Assembly (NCBI RefSeq): GCF_006874425.1
Contig: NZ_VIJZ01000006.1
Span: forward strand, 1 to 64,000
Direction: 5' to 3'
Origin: Paenibacillus ottowii
GTDB taxonomy: Bacteria; Bacillota; Bacilli; Paenibacillales; Paenibacillaceae
DNA length: 64,000 nt
Part shown: piece by piece, positions 8,555-16,870 of the stretch
Layout: every line of letters begins with the position of its first letter
How positions within the stretch are numbered: the first letter of the stretch is position 1
Notes under the pieces: generated by a model
What the model was told of the DNA's origin: nothing
The model's input: only the letters and a program-made list of their open reading frames with translations
Database searches by the model: none
Program-made: the position numbers and the translations under genes

Positions 8555-9292
8555 TTATGTCTGGCACTGCATTCGAATTTGAAGCATATTCCCTGTAGGA
8601 AGCTTCTCTGTTCGAAGGCGTTCACTTCCGAGTACGGATTTGACCTGCTTTAGTGTATTTAAATCAGCAGGTATATCACTTCCTTCAAAACGGACGATAA
8701 CATCATTCTGATCCATACCAAAATAAAGTGTCAATCTGCGCACTTCTCCCCAGGACGACCGGCCCCCGCCATATTGATACGCACGCACCGTTTGTATGAC
8801 GGCCGAGGCAAGCGACTCGCCGTCTTCGGGAGACATGACAGCGTCTAACTTTAACTCCTCCTCAACCTGTACCGACAACTGTAAATTCCCGGCGTTCACG
8901 CGAAAAGACTGCAAGTAAAACACCAGCGTGGGAATCCCTAGCTTAGATATTTTACTGTCTTCCGACACCCGCCCTTTTATTGTTTCCACATAAGCAGCTG
9001 ATTTATCATGCTTATTCATACGAATATAGCCATAAAGCACCTGCAAATCATTCATCCAATCATGCCGATGATGGTTAAGCGTCGCTATCGCTGTACGCTC
9101 TAAAGAACGCAAAGCAGCTTTTCGCTCATGTTCAACCTGTTTTTGTGTATACCTCATACCAAAACAAGCAGCAGCTACAGCCCACACAGCTAGTATGATA
9201 ATCGTTAATGCTTTGGGATAGAGCAGTGAAAAAACCAAAGGAATCAGAATGGAACCCAACGCCAGATAAGGCGCTCTTATCCGCTGGAACAT
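8555..9292 (-). CDS. spo0B: Spo0B-type sporulation phosphotransferase with membrane anchor
   Basis: It is expected to pass phosphate from Spo0F to Spo0A in the sporulation phosphorelay. The H-box [11 protein letters not shown] contains the phosphorylated His (His77 here, aligned by eye with His30 of B. subtilis Spo0B), followed by a second helix and a degenerate ATPase-like C-terminal domain with no clear N/G boxes. Unlike the soluble B. subtilis protein, the first 45 or so residues form one or two hydrophobic segments ([17 protein letters not shown], then [18 protein letters not shown]), so it is probably membrane-bound. Position directly before obg matches spo0B-obg in Bacillus. A related DUF-type sensor kinase is possible, but synteny supports Spo0B. 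Confidence 0.88.
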   Translation of the reverse strand: MFQRIRAPYLALGSILIPLVFSLLYPKALTIIILAVWAVAAACFGMRYTQKQVEHERKAALRSLERTAIATLNHHRHDWMNDLQVLYGYIRMNKHDKSAAYVETIKGRVSEDSKISKLGIPTLVFYLQSFRVNAGNLQLSVQVEEELKLDAVMSPEDGESLASAVIQTVRAYQYGGGRSSWGEVRRLTLYFGMDQNDVIVRFEGSDIPADLNTLKQVKSVLGSERLRTEKLPTGNMLQIRMQCQT

Positions 9293-9344
9293 AGCTTCTC
9301 TCCGTTCTGCGATAATTAAATGGATTAATCAACAACCTTAACCC

Positions 9345-9353
9345 AGTATAGCA
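9345..9353 (-). promoter_or_regulatory. Probable spo0B promoter (extended -10)
   Basis: On the minus strand TGC precedes TATACT (9345-9350), an extended -10 arrangement, about 52 bp before the spo0B ATG and just past the rpmA terminator. No good -35 box is visible. Confidence 0.45.
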
Positions 9354-9384
9354 CAGACTAACTTTCCAGTTCATTACCATCATG

Positions 9385-9415
9385 CAAAAAAGCCTCCGAC
9401 AAAAGTGCCGGAGGC
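9385..9415 (-). terminator. Terminator of rplU-prp-rpmA
   Basis: On the minus strand GCCTCCGGCAC-TTTT-GTCGGAGGC (9392-9415) is followed by seven T residues. It is a textbook intrinsic terminator between rpmA and spo0B. Confidence 0.95.
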
Positions 9416-9438
9416 TTTTCAGCGTGTCTAAGCCGCTA

Positions 9439-9756
9439 TTAAGCTTCTACAGTAGCTGCTACTGGAGCAACGTCGATCGGGTAGATGCTCACCTTTTTGC
9501 GATCACGGCCCCAACGTTCGAACTTCACAACGCCGTCCACTTTCGCGAACAGAGTGTCGTCCTTACCGATGCCCACGTTCGTGCCTGGGTGAATTTTCGT
9601 TCCGCGTTGACGAACCAAGATGCTACCGCCGGTAACTGCTTGACCGTCAGCACGTTTCACTCCAAGACGTTTCGATCTGCTGTCACGTCCGTTTTTCGTG
9701 GAACCTACACCTTTTTTCGATGCGAATAACTGAAGATCCAATGTCAATTTCAACAT
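9439..9756 (-). CDS. rpmA: 50S ribosomal protein L27
   Basis: L27 reaches the peptidyl-transferase centre with its N-terminus. The 105-residue protein has the Firmicute form with an N-terminal pre-sequence ([12 protein letters not shown]) before the mature [14 protein letters not shown]. The LQLFA/S motif is the site cleaved by the cysteine protease Prp, whose gene lies 5 nt upstream. The core [16 protein letters not shown] is intact. AAGGAGG lies 7 nt before the ATG. Confidence 0.98.
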   Translation of the reverse strand: MLKLTLDLQLFASKKGVGSTKNGRDSRSKRLGVKRADGQAVTGGSILVRQRGTKIHPGTNVGIGKDDTLFAKVDGVVKFERWGRDRKKVSIYPIDVAPVAATVEA

Positions 9757-9761
9757 GATGT

Positions 9762-10100
9762 CTACCTCCTTCTTTGTTTATTTTCTATTTGAATATACTT
9801 ACCGTATGATTCAGCAATGCTTGTCAGCATAATCACCATGGACTCCAACAACAGTTGAACCTGTGCGTTCGCATCATGATAACTTTCAGGAGAAAGATAC
9901 GCGCTTAAAAAGCCGTTTTCCATTTCTGTTTCCATTTCAACGTCTGTAAGAGCTCCAATCGAATTGACAGTTCCTACTGTTACCGCTGAAACACCAGCAC
10001 ATACGATATCTTCGCCAGATTTAGCAAAATTCGCATGGCCTTTAACAGAAAACCCCTGTATGCTGCCATCCTCCAGTCGTGTAATACGCACGATAATCAC
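9762..10100 (-). CDS. prp: Ribosomal-processing cysteine protease Prp
   Basis: Prp (YsxB family) removes the N-terminal extension of L27. The 112-residue protein has the catalytic His in [16 protein letters not shown] (about 19-34) and the catalytic Cys at the end of the same segment, as in the family. The start is a GTG with GAGGGTG 6-7 nt upstream. It sits between rplU and rpmA, the standard place for this gene in Firmicutes. Confidence 0.95.
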   Translation of the reverse strand: MIIVRITRLEDGSIQGFSVKGHANFAKSGEDIVCAGVSAVTVGTVNSIGALTDVEMETEMENGFLSAYLSPESYHDANAQVQLLLESMVIMLTSIAESYGKYIQIENKQRRR

Positions 10101-10113
10101 TTATCGCACCCTC

Positions 10114-10425
10114 TTACGCTTGGATTTTTTCAATCGTCACTTTCGTGTACGGTTGACGATGACCTTGCTTCACATGGTAGTTCTTTTTAGGTTTGTATTT
10201 GTATACGATGACCTTTTGACCTTGACCATGCTTCTCAACTTTAGCTGTTACAGAAGCTCCGGAAAGAAGCGGTGTACCTGCTGTCAAGCCATTGTCGCCG
10301 GACACTGCCAGAACACGATCGAACGTTACAGTTTCACCATCATTAGCTTCCAACTTCTCGATGAACAATACATCGCCCTCTTGAACTTTGTATTGCTTAC
10401 CACCTGTCTCAATAATTGCGTACAT
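10114..10425 (-). CDS. rplU: 50S ribosomal protein L21
   Basis: L21 is a large-subunit protein that binds 23S rRNA. Its 103 residues include the typical start [18 protein letters not shown] and the C-terminal [24 protein letters not shown] lies 9 nt before the ATG. It is the first gene of rplU-prp-rpmA, preceded by a structured leader. Confidence 0.98.
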   Translation of the reverse strand: MYAIIETGGKQYKVQEGDVLFIEKLEANDGETVTFDRVLAVSGDNGLTAGTPLLSGASVTAKVEKHGQGQKVIVYKYKPKKNYHVKQGHRQPYTKVTIEKIQA

Positions 10426-10551
10426 TTGCTTGCACCTCCTTATGTCTCAGACTCGCCTAATAGCAGGTGGCAGTTTCCATAGGATACTGCGCTTCAGTAC
10501 CTGATTGGAGCGGTTACAGCATGTGCAGCCAATCTTACGCATCACACATAC
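10426..10551 (-). ncRNA. Structured rplU leader, probable L21 leader element
   Basis: The roughly 120-nt untranslated leader of rplU contains a clear hairpin at 10464-10503 (CAGGT...ACCTG outer stem; GCAGT-A-TCC and GGA-A-ACTGC inner stem). A structured L21 leader, thought to let L21 control its own operon, is known in Bacilli. I assign this one by position and structure, not by a covariance search. Confidence 0.6.
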
Positions 10552-10557
10552 TAAATG

Positions 10558-10586
10558 ATTGTAGCACAAGGTTCGTACACATTCAA
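10558..10586 (-). promoter_or_regulatory. Promoter of rplU-prp-rpmA
   Basis: On the minus strand TTGAAT (10581-10586), a 17-nt spacer and TACAAT (10558-10563). The predicted start near 10551 gives the structured leader annotated above. Confidence 0.75.
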
Positions 10587-10623
10587 CCTTTAGTTTTGAA
10601 ATAATATTTGATTAAGCATCATT

Positions 10624-11808
10624 TTATACGAGCGTCTTTTCTTCACGCACTTTTTTACGGGTCATTTCTAGTAAACCCAGCCGCGTCCAACCGACAACAT
10701 ATGATTTGGTCCGGTCCTTTTTCAATCTTGCCTCCAGCACAGATGATACTTCCCTACGATTCTCCTCTTGTTCCATATCGATAAAATCAATGATGATAAT
10801 ACCTCCAATATCACGCACACGTACGAGGCGGGCAATCTCTTCTGCCGCTTCAATATTCGTCTGGGTCACCGTCTCTTCCAGATTACTGCCTCCAGTAAAC
10901 TTCCCAGTATTCACATCAATGACAGTCAATGCCTCCGTATGATCAATGACAATGTATCCGCCACCCTGTAGCCATACCTTTCGCGCAAAATCGCGTTCCA
11001 ACTGTTCATGAATGCCATAAGCTTTGAAAATGGTTTCTTCTGCATTACGAAATATCTTGACATGCGCTTTCGCAGAACCGATCTGGTGCAGCATTACTTC
11101 TGCATCTTTTGCCTGCTCCTCACTGTCAATGACCAGTTCATCCTGCTCCGGTGTAAACACATCGCGAATTAAACGTTGAACGATACTCAAATCCCGGTGC
11201 AATTCACAGGGTGCAGAGTGTTCACCCGCTTTACGCTGAATAGCCGCCCATTGCTTGCGTAGTTGATTCAGATCATTTTCAATCGCCTCTATACTCATTT
11301 CCTCTGAAACCGTACGAATTATGAGCCCTTCCTCACCCGTGCGTAGCTGTTCTCCCATTGCTTTCAAACGGGCACGTTCTCCTTCACGCTCAATTTTCTT
11401 GGATACAGCCACATAATCAGCACGGGGCATGTATACAATCCAGCGGCCCGGAAGTGAAAAATGAGTGGTCACTCTGGCTCCTTTGCTGCCAACTGCCTCT
11501 TTTAATACCTGTACTACAATTTCCTGCCCCACCTTTAACAGTTCAGAAATGGACGGCTTTACATCTGGCTGCTTGTCCAAATGGGCATGAAGTACATCAT
11601 CTACATACAAAAAGGCATTCTTTCGCTGTCCAATGTCAACAAAGGCGGCTTGCATACCAGGTAGCACATTGACCACTTTCGCTTTAAAAAAAGAACCTAG
11701 GATTCCACGTTTTCGCGGTAGTTCAGCCGCATATTCAACCAATCGTCCCTCTTCCAACAGTGCCATTTGGGTCATCTGCGGTTGGCATTGTACAATCATT
11801 TGCTTCAT
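10624..11808 (-). CDS. rng: Ribonuclease E/G family protein (short form)
   Basis: This is an RNase E/G-type endoribonuclease expected to cut single-stranded RNA in rRNA and mRNA processing. Order: S1-like insertion in the N-terminal domain (GSFFKAKVVNVLPGMQAAFVDIG), 5'-sensor region, then the DNase-I-like catalytic part with YIVIDHTEALTVIDVNTGKF and the metal-binding Asp residues in IIIDFIDMEQEENR. The 394-residue protein ends right after LEMTRKKVREE, so the Cys-x-x-Cys zinc-link segment that follows in E. coli RNase G/E is missing. No continuation is visible in other frames downstream. It lies between spoIVFB and rplU, where B. subtilis has no such gene. Confidence 0.9.
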   Translation of the reverse strand: MKQMIVQCQPQMTQMALLEEGRLVEYAAELPRKRGILGSFFKAKVVNVLPGMQAAFVDIGQRKNAFLYVDDVLHAHLDKQPDVKPSISELLKVGQEIVVQVLKEAVGSKGARVTTHFSLPGRWIVYMPRADYVAVSKKIEREGERARLKAMGEQLRTGEEGLIIRTVSEEMSIEAIENDLNQLRKQWAAIQRKAGEHSAPCELHRDLSIVQRLIRDVFTPEQDELVIDSEEQAKDAEVMLHQIGSAKAHVKIFRNAEETIFKAYGIHEQLERDFARKVWLQGGGYIVIDHTEALTVIDVNTGKFTGGSNLEETVTQTNIEAAEEIARLVRVRDIGGIIIIDFIDMEQEENRREVSSVLEARLKKDRTKSYVVGWTRLGLLEMTRKKVREEKTLV

Positions 11809-11856
11809 GGTTTTTCAACCTCTCTAAATACAGCCTCTTCCTCAATTCATAAAACA

Positions 11857-12735
11857 TCATTTTGGCTTGGGTTCTCCACCATTTGGCGGGCGTGCCGCAA
11901 AATAAGAGCGTATAAGTCGTTGCTCCGGCAATACAGCTACAATCCGTCCCTGTTCATTCATAACGTAAACCATATGATATCGATCTCTTCTGAAAAGACG
12001 CAAAACAGGCTCCAAATGTTTCATGGGTAGGGATACTATAGGTATAGCAATGCTTCCCTTAGCCGCTTCGCGGTAAAAAAGCTCGTCCCTCCCCAACAAA
12101 AAACGTATAAAACGGTAAGGGATATTTCGATAATCCACAATATTAGAATAAAGCAAAAAAATCCCTACCGCCAGCAGATTTAAATGTAAAGGTTCACCTT
12201 GCCTTAATAATGGCGAAATACCACACAGGCAAAATAGCAGACTTGTTACGATACTGGCTCTAAAAGTCCATATTAATGTGCGATGATAGGAAAAGAATAT
12301 GCTAATCAATGATTGCAATATTTTACCACCATCAAGTGGTAAAATGGGCAACAAATTAAACAATGCAATAACAGCATTTCCCTGAATAATGTAATTTACA
12401 TAAGTATGCTCCACCCCGTTCACATTCCTAAGCCACAACAGGATAATGATCATGATTCCGTTTTGCAGGGGGCCCGCCAAGGCAATGATAATCTCCTTCC
12501 ACGCATTAAGCTTCCCCTGATCCTCAATGACAGCCACTCCTCCAAAGGGTAACATCTGTATGGAAAGCAGCCGCGCCCCTAATAATGATGCGGCAGTCGC
12601 ATGACCTAGCTCATGTATAAACACCAGTGTAAATAAGGTCATGATCTCGATAAAATGTCCAGTTAATACAGAGGTCAGCATAACTAGTACAAACAGTGGA
12701 TGCAGTGATAAGGTTACCCCTCGGACATTAATCAA
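11857..12735 (-). CDS. spoIVFB: Stage IV sporulation protein FB, intramembrane metalloprotease
   Basis: This site-2 family (M50) protease cleaves pro-sigma-K in the outer forespore membrane. The polytopic 292-residue protein has the zinc motif HELGHATAA in a transmembrane segment (FIHELGHATAASLLGAR, about 41-57) and the second catalytic motif LLPILPLDGGK (about 130-140). The C-terminal 80 residues (from PIVSLPMKHLEPVLRLFRR) look like a single CBS-type module. The start is TTG, and the gene overlaps spoIVFA by 8 nt, the same pairing as in Bacillus. Confidence 0.95.
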   Translation of the reverse strand: MINVRGVTLSLHPLFVLVMLTSVLTGHFIEIMTLFTLVFIHELGHATAASLLGARLLSIQMLPFGGVAVIEDQGKLNAWKEIIIALAGPLQNGIMIIILLWLRNVNGVEHTYVNYIIQGNAVIALFNLLPILPLDGGKILQSLISIFFSYHRTLIWTFRASIVTSLLFCLCGISPLLRQGEPLHLNLLAVGIFLLYSNIVDYRNIPYRFIRFLLGRDELFYREAAKGSIAIPIVSLPMKHLEPVLRLFRRDRYHMVYVMNEQGRIVAVLPEQRLIRSYFAARPPNGGEPKPK

Positions 12736-13573
12736 GGGCTACCACTTCCGACGGGTCAATGTATTGATCCCCTCTTTGAATTGCCAAAAATAAAGTTGCC
12801 GCCTCACTACCACCGTGGCTTGCTGGCAATACACCGATCTCTTCTCCCTCCTGAACCCAATCGTTCACTTTTAAGGTAGAGCGTGAAAGTCTTCCGTAAG
12901 TTGCTGTGATACCACCAGTGTGACGAATGGTAACTGAAATCCCACTTTTGGGATGATTTATTACGTCTAATACACGTCCTGCATCTATACTTTTAACAGC
13001 GATTGCCCCGTTATCGGTAACATTCGGCGTAATCTCTACCCCTTTAAGGCTTAGTACAAATGGCTGTGTTATATTGCCTTCAATCGGTGGGGAACCCTTT
13101 CGACTTGCGTTTACCTGATTCGTTTCATGCAGCTCGCCAAATATCGGCAAAAAAGAAGGAGCTCCGTCAAAATAAGTTTTATACCATTGTCCGGCGGCTG
13201 CAAAATCCATGTCCTTATTCAAGGCATCCGCGATAAACATTCTCACATTAACTGCATAGGGAATATCCCAGCGAAATAAGCCCCATACCACTCCGAATAA
13301 CAATGATGCTATGACAGTTCTACGCCAAAAGGAACTCCAAAAAGACGGACCACGATTTGCCCCAAAAGATTGCTGCCATCGTTGTCGATCATTTTTCCAC
13401 TCGGTTTCCGGGTCTCTAAGTGAGTTGGCACTGACTACAGGCATCGATTTCATTTCTCTGTACTCATACCGATTCTGATCTATGCCTAAGGAATACGCCT
13501 CCGCTTTGTTTCCCTCGATTAGCTGCTGTATACGTTCTTTTCTGCGCCGCTTGATTCCGGAGTTTTTATCCAT
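12728..13573 (-). CDS. spoIVFA: Stage IV sporulation protein FA with degenerate LytM domain
   Basis: SpoIVFA holds SpoIVFB in a complex with BofA and keeps it inactive until forespore signalling proteases act. The 281-residue protein has a charged cytoplasmic N-terminus, one membrane segment (about 85-100, VIASLLFGVVWGLF), and a C-terminal M23/LytM-like fold (about 180-280, GRVLDVINHPKSGISVTIRH...YGRLSRS). The metal-binding residues are absent: the HLHFEI-type motif is replaced by LFLAI. The ATG at 13573 follows GAGGGGG; an upstream in-frame start would add 19 residues with no RBS. It overlaps spoIVFB. Confidence 0.9.
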   Translation of the reverse strand: MDKNSGIKRRRKERIQQLIEGNKAEAYSLGIDQNRYEYREMKSMPVVSANSLRDPETEWKNDRQRWQQSFGANRGPSFWSSFWRRTVIASLLFGVVWGLFRWDIPYAVNVRMFIADALNKDMDFAAAGQWYKTYFDGAPSFLPIFGELHETNQVNASRKGSPPIEGNITQPFVLSLKGVEITPNVTDNGAIAVKSIDAGRVLDVINHPKSGISVTIRHTGGITATYGRLSRSTLKVNDWVQEGEEIGVLPASHGGSEAATLFLAIQRGDQYIDPSEVVALD

Positions 13574-13667
13574 ACTGTTCCGCCCCCTCAGCGAGGTAAG
13601 TTTATTACATCTTATGAGGACGGGCTTCAACTTATGTTGTCCGGTGAGGGATTACATACCCTAAAAA

Positions 13668-13694
13668 CCAAAAAAACCGGCGCTAGCGCACCGG
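13668..13694 (-). terminator. Second terminator downstream of minD
   Basis: On the minus strand CCGG-T-GCGC-TA-GCGC-CGG (13677-13694) is followed by a run of seven T residues. It lies between minD and spoIVFA. Confidence 0.8.
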
Positions 13695-13782
13695 ATATGT
13701 TTTGTTTTGTATTTATGATATTTATGTAATGACCCAAAATTTTGCAAACCAGAATCATAGAAATTTAAAAAACAAACCAAAA

Positions 13783-13814
13783 ACACTTAAATAAGTTGTT
13801 ACTTATTTAAGTGT
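13783..13814 (-). terminator. First terminator downstream of minD
   Basis: A perfect 13-bp AT-rich inverted repeat (ACACTTAAATAAG, loop of 6, CTTATTTAAGTGT) is followed on the minus strand by TTTTT. Together with the hairpin at 13677-13694 it makes a tandem terminator. The 344-bp stretch 13574-13917 holds no gene. Confidence 0.75.
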
Positions 13815-13917
13815 CTAGTATTACAAATGAACGCTTCTGTAACACTTGCCTAGAAAGTCTGTGAAAAATTCGCACCAGAAAGGGCCGAGCAACTACCCTC
13901 AGCAATTTCCTGCTTTC

Positions 13918-14715
13918 TTATCCGCCCATACCAAAAAACTTTTTAAAGCGTGTCATCACGCTCTTCTTCTGGTCCAGCTGCATAAGAGGCACCGTATCAC
14001 CCAAGATGCGTCTCGCAATGTTCCGGTAGGCAATCGCAGCCTGTGCATCAGGATTCATAACCGTAGGCTCTCCAGTATTAGCTGCTTTAATTACCATTTC
14101 GTCATCCGGTACAATCCCAATAAGATCTATGCTGAGTACTTGCAAAATCCCATCAATATCTAGCATATCTCCGGATTTAACCATACTATTGCGTATGCGG
14201 TTAACCACCAATTTAGGTGATATCACATGTGAACTTTCCAGTAGACCAATTACACGATCCGCATCGCGTACAGCAGCATTTTCTGGAGTAGTCACCACAA
14301 TAGCCTGATCCGCACCGGCAACGGCATTTTTAAAGCCTTGCTCAATACCCGCAGGGCAGTCGATCAATATATATTCAAAATCCTTCTTAAGCTCTAAAAT
14401 AATATCCTTAACCTGCTCCGGCGTAACCGCACTCTTGTCCTTGGTTTGAGCAGCCGGCAGCATATACAGCTCCTCAAAACGCTTGTCCTTAACCAGTGCC
14501 TGATTCAGACGGCAACGACCTTCCGCTACATCAACTAGGTCATAAATAATCCGGTTTTCCAGACCCATCACAACGTCTAGATTACGCAAACCGATGTCCG
14601 TATCCACCAAACACACCTTTTTGCCGAGCAGTGCAAGCGCTGTTCCTATATTGGCTGACGTCGTCGTTTTGCCGACGCCGCCTTTTCCTGAAGTGACGAC
14701 GATAGCCTCTCCCAT
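13918..14715 (-). CDS. minD: Septum site-determining ATPase MinD
   Basis: MinD is a membrane-binding ATPase that, with MinC, blocks FtsZ assembly near the poles. The 265-residue protein has the deviant Walker A GKGGVGKTTTSANIG (about 10-24), the LVDTDIGLRNLD switch region, and a C-terminal amphipathic membrane-targeting helix (SVMTRFKKFFGMGG). It follows minC by 3 nt and ends the mre-min operon. Confidence 0.98.
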   Translation of the reverse strand: MGEAIVVTSGKGGVGKTTTSANIGTALALLGKKVCLVDTDIGLRNLDVVMGLENRIIYDLVDVAEGRCRLNQALVKDKRFEELYMLPAAQTKDKSAVTPEQVKDIILELKKDFEYILIDCPAGIEQGFKNAVAGADQAIVVTTPENAAVRDADRVIGLLESSHVISPKLVVNRIRNSMVKSGDMLDIDGILQVLSIDLIGIVPDDEMVIKAANTGEPTVMNPDAQAAIAYRNIARRILGDTVPLMQLDQKKSVMTRFKKFFGMGG

Positions 14716-14718
14716 GTG

Positions 14719-15381
14719 CTACACCCCTTTGAACACGTTAAAATCGCGGCCCAGACGCACAATATTGCTCATTTTATCTATTTGCATAGCGCCATCCTTG
14801 AGATACGCAAATTCCATGCCGAATTCACGCGTCTCCCATTCATCTGGTGGACGGCTGATCATTTCGGAAATTCGCAGCTGTGTTGGTGCAAAATAGGAGG
14901 CCGCGATAATCGCTTCACTATTTCCCTCCATCCCTGCATGCGCCATACCCCGCAGGGCGCCGAGGACATAAATATCACCGGTACAAGTTATAATTCCACC
15001 CGGGTTGACATCTCCCAAAAAGAGTAAGTTTCCATTGTGATGAAGCACTTGTCCTGAACGGATAATTCCTGTCACCGTGTGAATGGGGGGCTTGCCCTGC
15101 ACCACCGCAGGCAATCCAGGTGATTCTACAGACCTGATAAGCAGGTTTCCCTTCTGCTTTAAAATCTCTAGAATACTTTCCTTCTGTTCCTCAGTTACTT
15201 CCCGACTTCCCAGCTTAATATCCACATGAATGATCGGGCCTGTTAGAATATTTTGATGACTGTGCTCCAGCTTAAAACGCAGTTCACCCAGCAAATCCTC
15301 AAACTCGCATTGATCGTCAAGCAGGAATACCAGGCCATCTTTGATGCCTTTAATCGTGACATGATTCGATTTCACCGCCAT
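14719..15381 (-). CDS. minC: Septum site-determining protein MinC
   Basis: MinC is the FtsZ inhibitor recruited by MinD. The 220-residue protein has an N-terminal FtsZ-binding domain (about 1-105) and a C-terminal beta-helix for dimerisation and MinD binding (from about 112: HTVTGIIRSGQVLHHNGNLL, then the GDVNPGG and GALRGMAHAG turns). It is cotranscribed with mreBCD and minD. Confidence 0.96.
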   Translation of the reverse strand: MAVKSNHVTIKGIKDGLVFLLDDQCEFEDLLGELRFKLEHSHQNILTGPIIHVDIKLGSREVTEEQKESILEILKQKGNLLIRSVESPGLPAVVQGKPPIHTVTGIIRSGQVLHHNGNLLFLGDVNPGGIITCTGDIYVLGALRGMAHAGMEGNSEAIIAASYFAPTQLRISEMISRPPDEWETREFGMEFAYLKDGAMQIDKMSNIVRLGRDFNVFKGV

Positions 15382-15463
15382 TAGCCTGTCCCTCCTATTT
15401 CAATCATTTCGTCCCCGGGACGTCAAATCCCTGCTAACCCGGACAAAATGTGTGTAAAAAGGC

Positions 15464-15994
15464 CTAGACAGCCTCTTCCTTTTTCACACGAGTACCCAAC
15501 CGCTGTAATTGCTTGCGAACGGGGACATAGATGATGAGGGCGAACAGAAAATGGATAAATAAATCAGGAATCATATACTGGGCAAGTGCCCAATTAAAAG
15601 TCTGATGGTTTAGCTGGAACAGCTGATCAATAGCAAAAAGCATAGAATCCAGCAGAAAACTACCAATCAACACGGCCGCCATCATAATCGGCATCGGTGC
15701 ACGTCTAGCTGTAAACACAAGCCCCAATAAATATGCAGACAATCCCATCGCAAAAGAATAAGGGCCGATAATAAACCCGTAGTACACTACGTCATGAATA
15801 AGTCCGAAAACAATACCTAGTACCAATGCTGTATGACGACTGTAATACACAGATACAAACAGAATTACGATATACACAAAATTTGGGACCATTCTTGGAT
15901 GCCAGCTATCCGGGAGAAGCCATGGAAGAATCGTTCCTTCGGCTATAAACAATACAAACAGCAGCAGTATTAGAACCTGACCGCGCATCTTCAT
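15464..15994 (-). CDS. mreD: Rod shape-determining protein MreD
   Basis: MreD is an integral membrane component of the elongasome. The 176-residue protein has about five hydrophobic helices; PNFVYIVILFVSVYYS and FGLIHDVVYYGFIIGPYSF carry the family pattern. It shares a base with the mreC stop (ATG within TAATG), so translation is probably coupled. Confidence 0.93.
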   Translation of the reverse strand: MKMRGQVLILLLFVLFIAEGTILPWLLPDSWHPRMVPNFVYIVILFVSVYYSRHTALVLGIVFGLIHDVVYYGFIIGPYSFAMGLSAYLLGLVFTARRAPMPIMMAAVLIGSFLLDSMLFAIDQLFQLNHQTFNWALAQYMIPDLFIHFLFALIIYVPVRKQLQRLGTRVKKEEAV

Positions 15995-16845
15995 TATTCC
16001 GGTACCTCAGGAGTGTAAAGGACGAGCAGTTCTTTCCAATCCACAAAGCTGGCTGCAGGCTTAATAATCGCTGTCCGTGTTTGGCCGAATTCTCCAACCT
16101 GAATTTTCTCCACTGTTCCAATGATTAGGTTTTTGCGGAACTTCCCGCCCGCACCAGACGTAATAATTTGATCGCCCTTTGCGATTGGATCTTTCTCTTC
16201 AATGCGAGTCATTTGAAATCTGTTCGTACCCGGATCATAGCTTTCAATCATACCAAACGATTGATTTTCCTTACCCAAGACTGTCGCGGCAATGGCATAA
16301 GAATTCGGATTTTTAGGATCCAATGTAGTCAACAGCGTAACGGTGGACGTAAAATTCCCCGTACGGCTAATGACTCCAACGAATCCTTCAAGTGAACTGA
16401 CTTCCTGACCAACTCTGGCTCCGTCCTTCTCGCCAATATCAATCACGAGTGTTTTGGAATCATTGCTAACGCTGTTTACTTGAGCAACACGATAATCATA
16501 ATTATTTTTCGCCTTTTGCGTTTGGGTGAACTTCAGTTCGTTCTGTAATCTGGCATTGGTTTCAACATAATTATGAGTCTGAATCTGGTCCCGAGTCAGC
16601 TTTGCCACGGCTATTTTTAACCGTTCATTTTCTTCGTAAACACTACGCATATTACCGATATCTTTAAAGAAGCCCGCTATTGCTGAAGCGGGCCTGTAAA
16701 AGATACCTTGCACAAAGCCAATTGAATCTCTGGCGAACTTCTCGGGCCAGGTTAAGGAATTTCTCTGTCCAAGTGTAATCCCCATAAGGGCAATAAACAG
16801 AACGATCCCAATTAATAGAATAAATAGTCTTTTATTGCCAAACAA
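15994..16845 (-). CDS. mreC: Rod shape-determining protein MreC
   Basis: MreC links cytoplasmic MreB to extracytoplasmic wall synthases. The 283-residue protein has an N-terminal membrane anchor (LFILLIGIVLFIALMGITLG), a coiled coil (about 65-110), and two beta-barrels containing SNDSKTLVIDIGEKDG and GDQIITSGAGGKFRKNLIIG. The start is a TTG with AGGAA 9 nt upstream, 25 nt after mreB. Confidence 0.95.
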   Translation of the reverse strand: MFGNKRLFILLIGIVLFIALMGITLGQRNSLTWPEKFARDSIGFVQGIFYRPASAIAGFFKDIGNMRSVYEENERLKIAVAKLTRDQIQTHNYVETNARLQNELKFTQTQKAKNNYDYRVAQVNSVSNDSKTLVIDIGEKDGARVGQEVSSLEGFVGVISRTGNFTSTVTLLTTLDPKNPNSYAIAATVLGKENQSFGMIESYDPGTNRFQMTRIEEKDPIAKGDQIITSGAGGKFRKNLIIGTVEKIQVGEFGQTRTAIIKPAASFVDWKELLVLYTPEVPE

Positions 16846-16870
16846 CTTAAACAGTTCCTACACCCCCGAT

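Noticed and set aside
10560-10624. Frameshift as the cause of the short rng product
   Set aside because: Downstream sequence on the minus strand does not encode a Cys-x-x-Cys segment in any frame; it leads straight into the rplU promoter.
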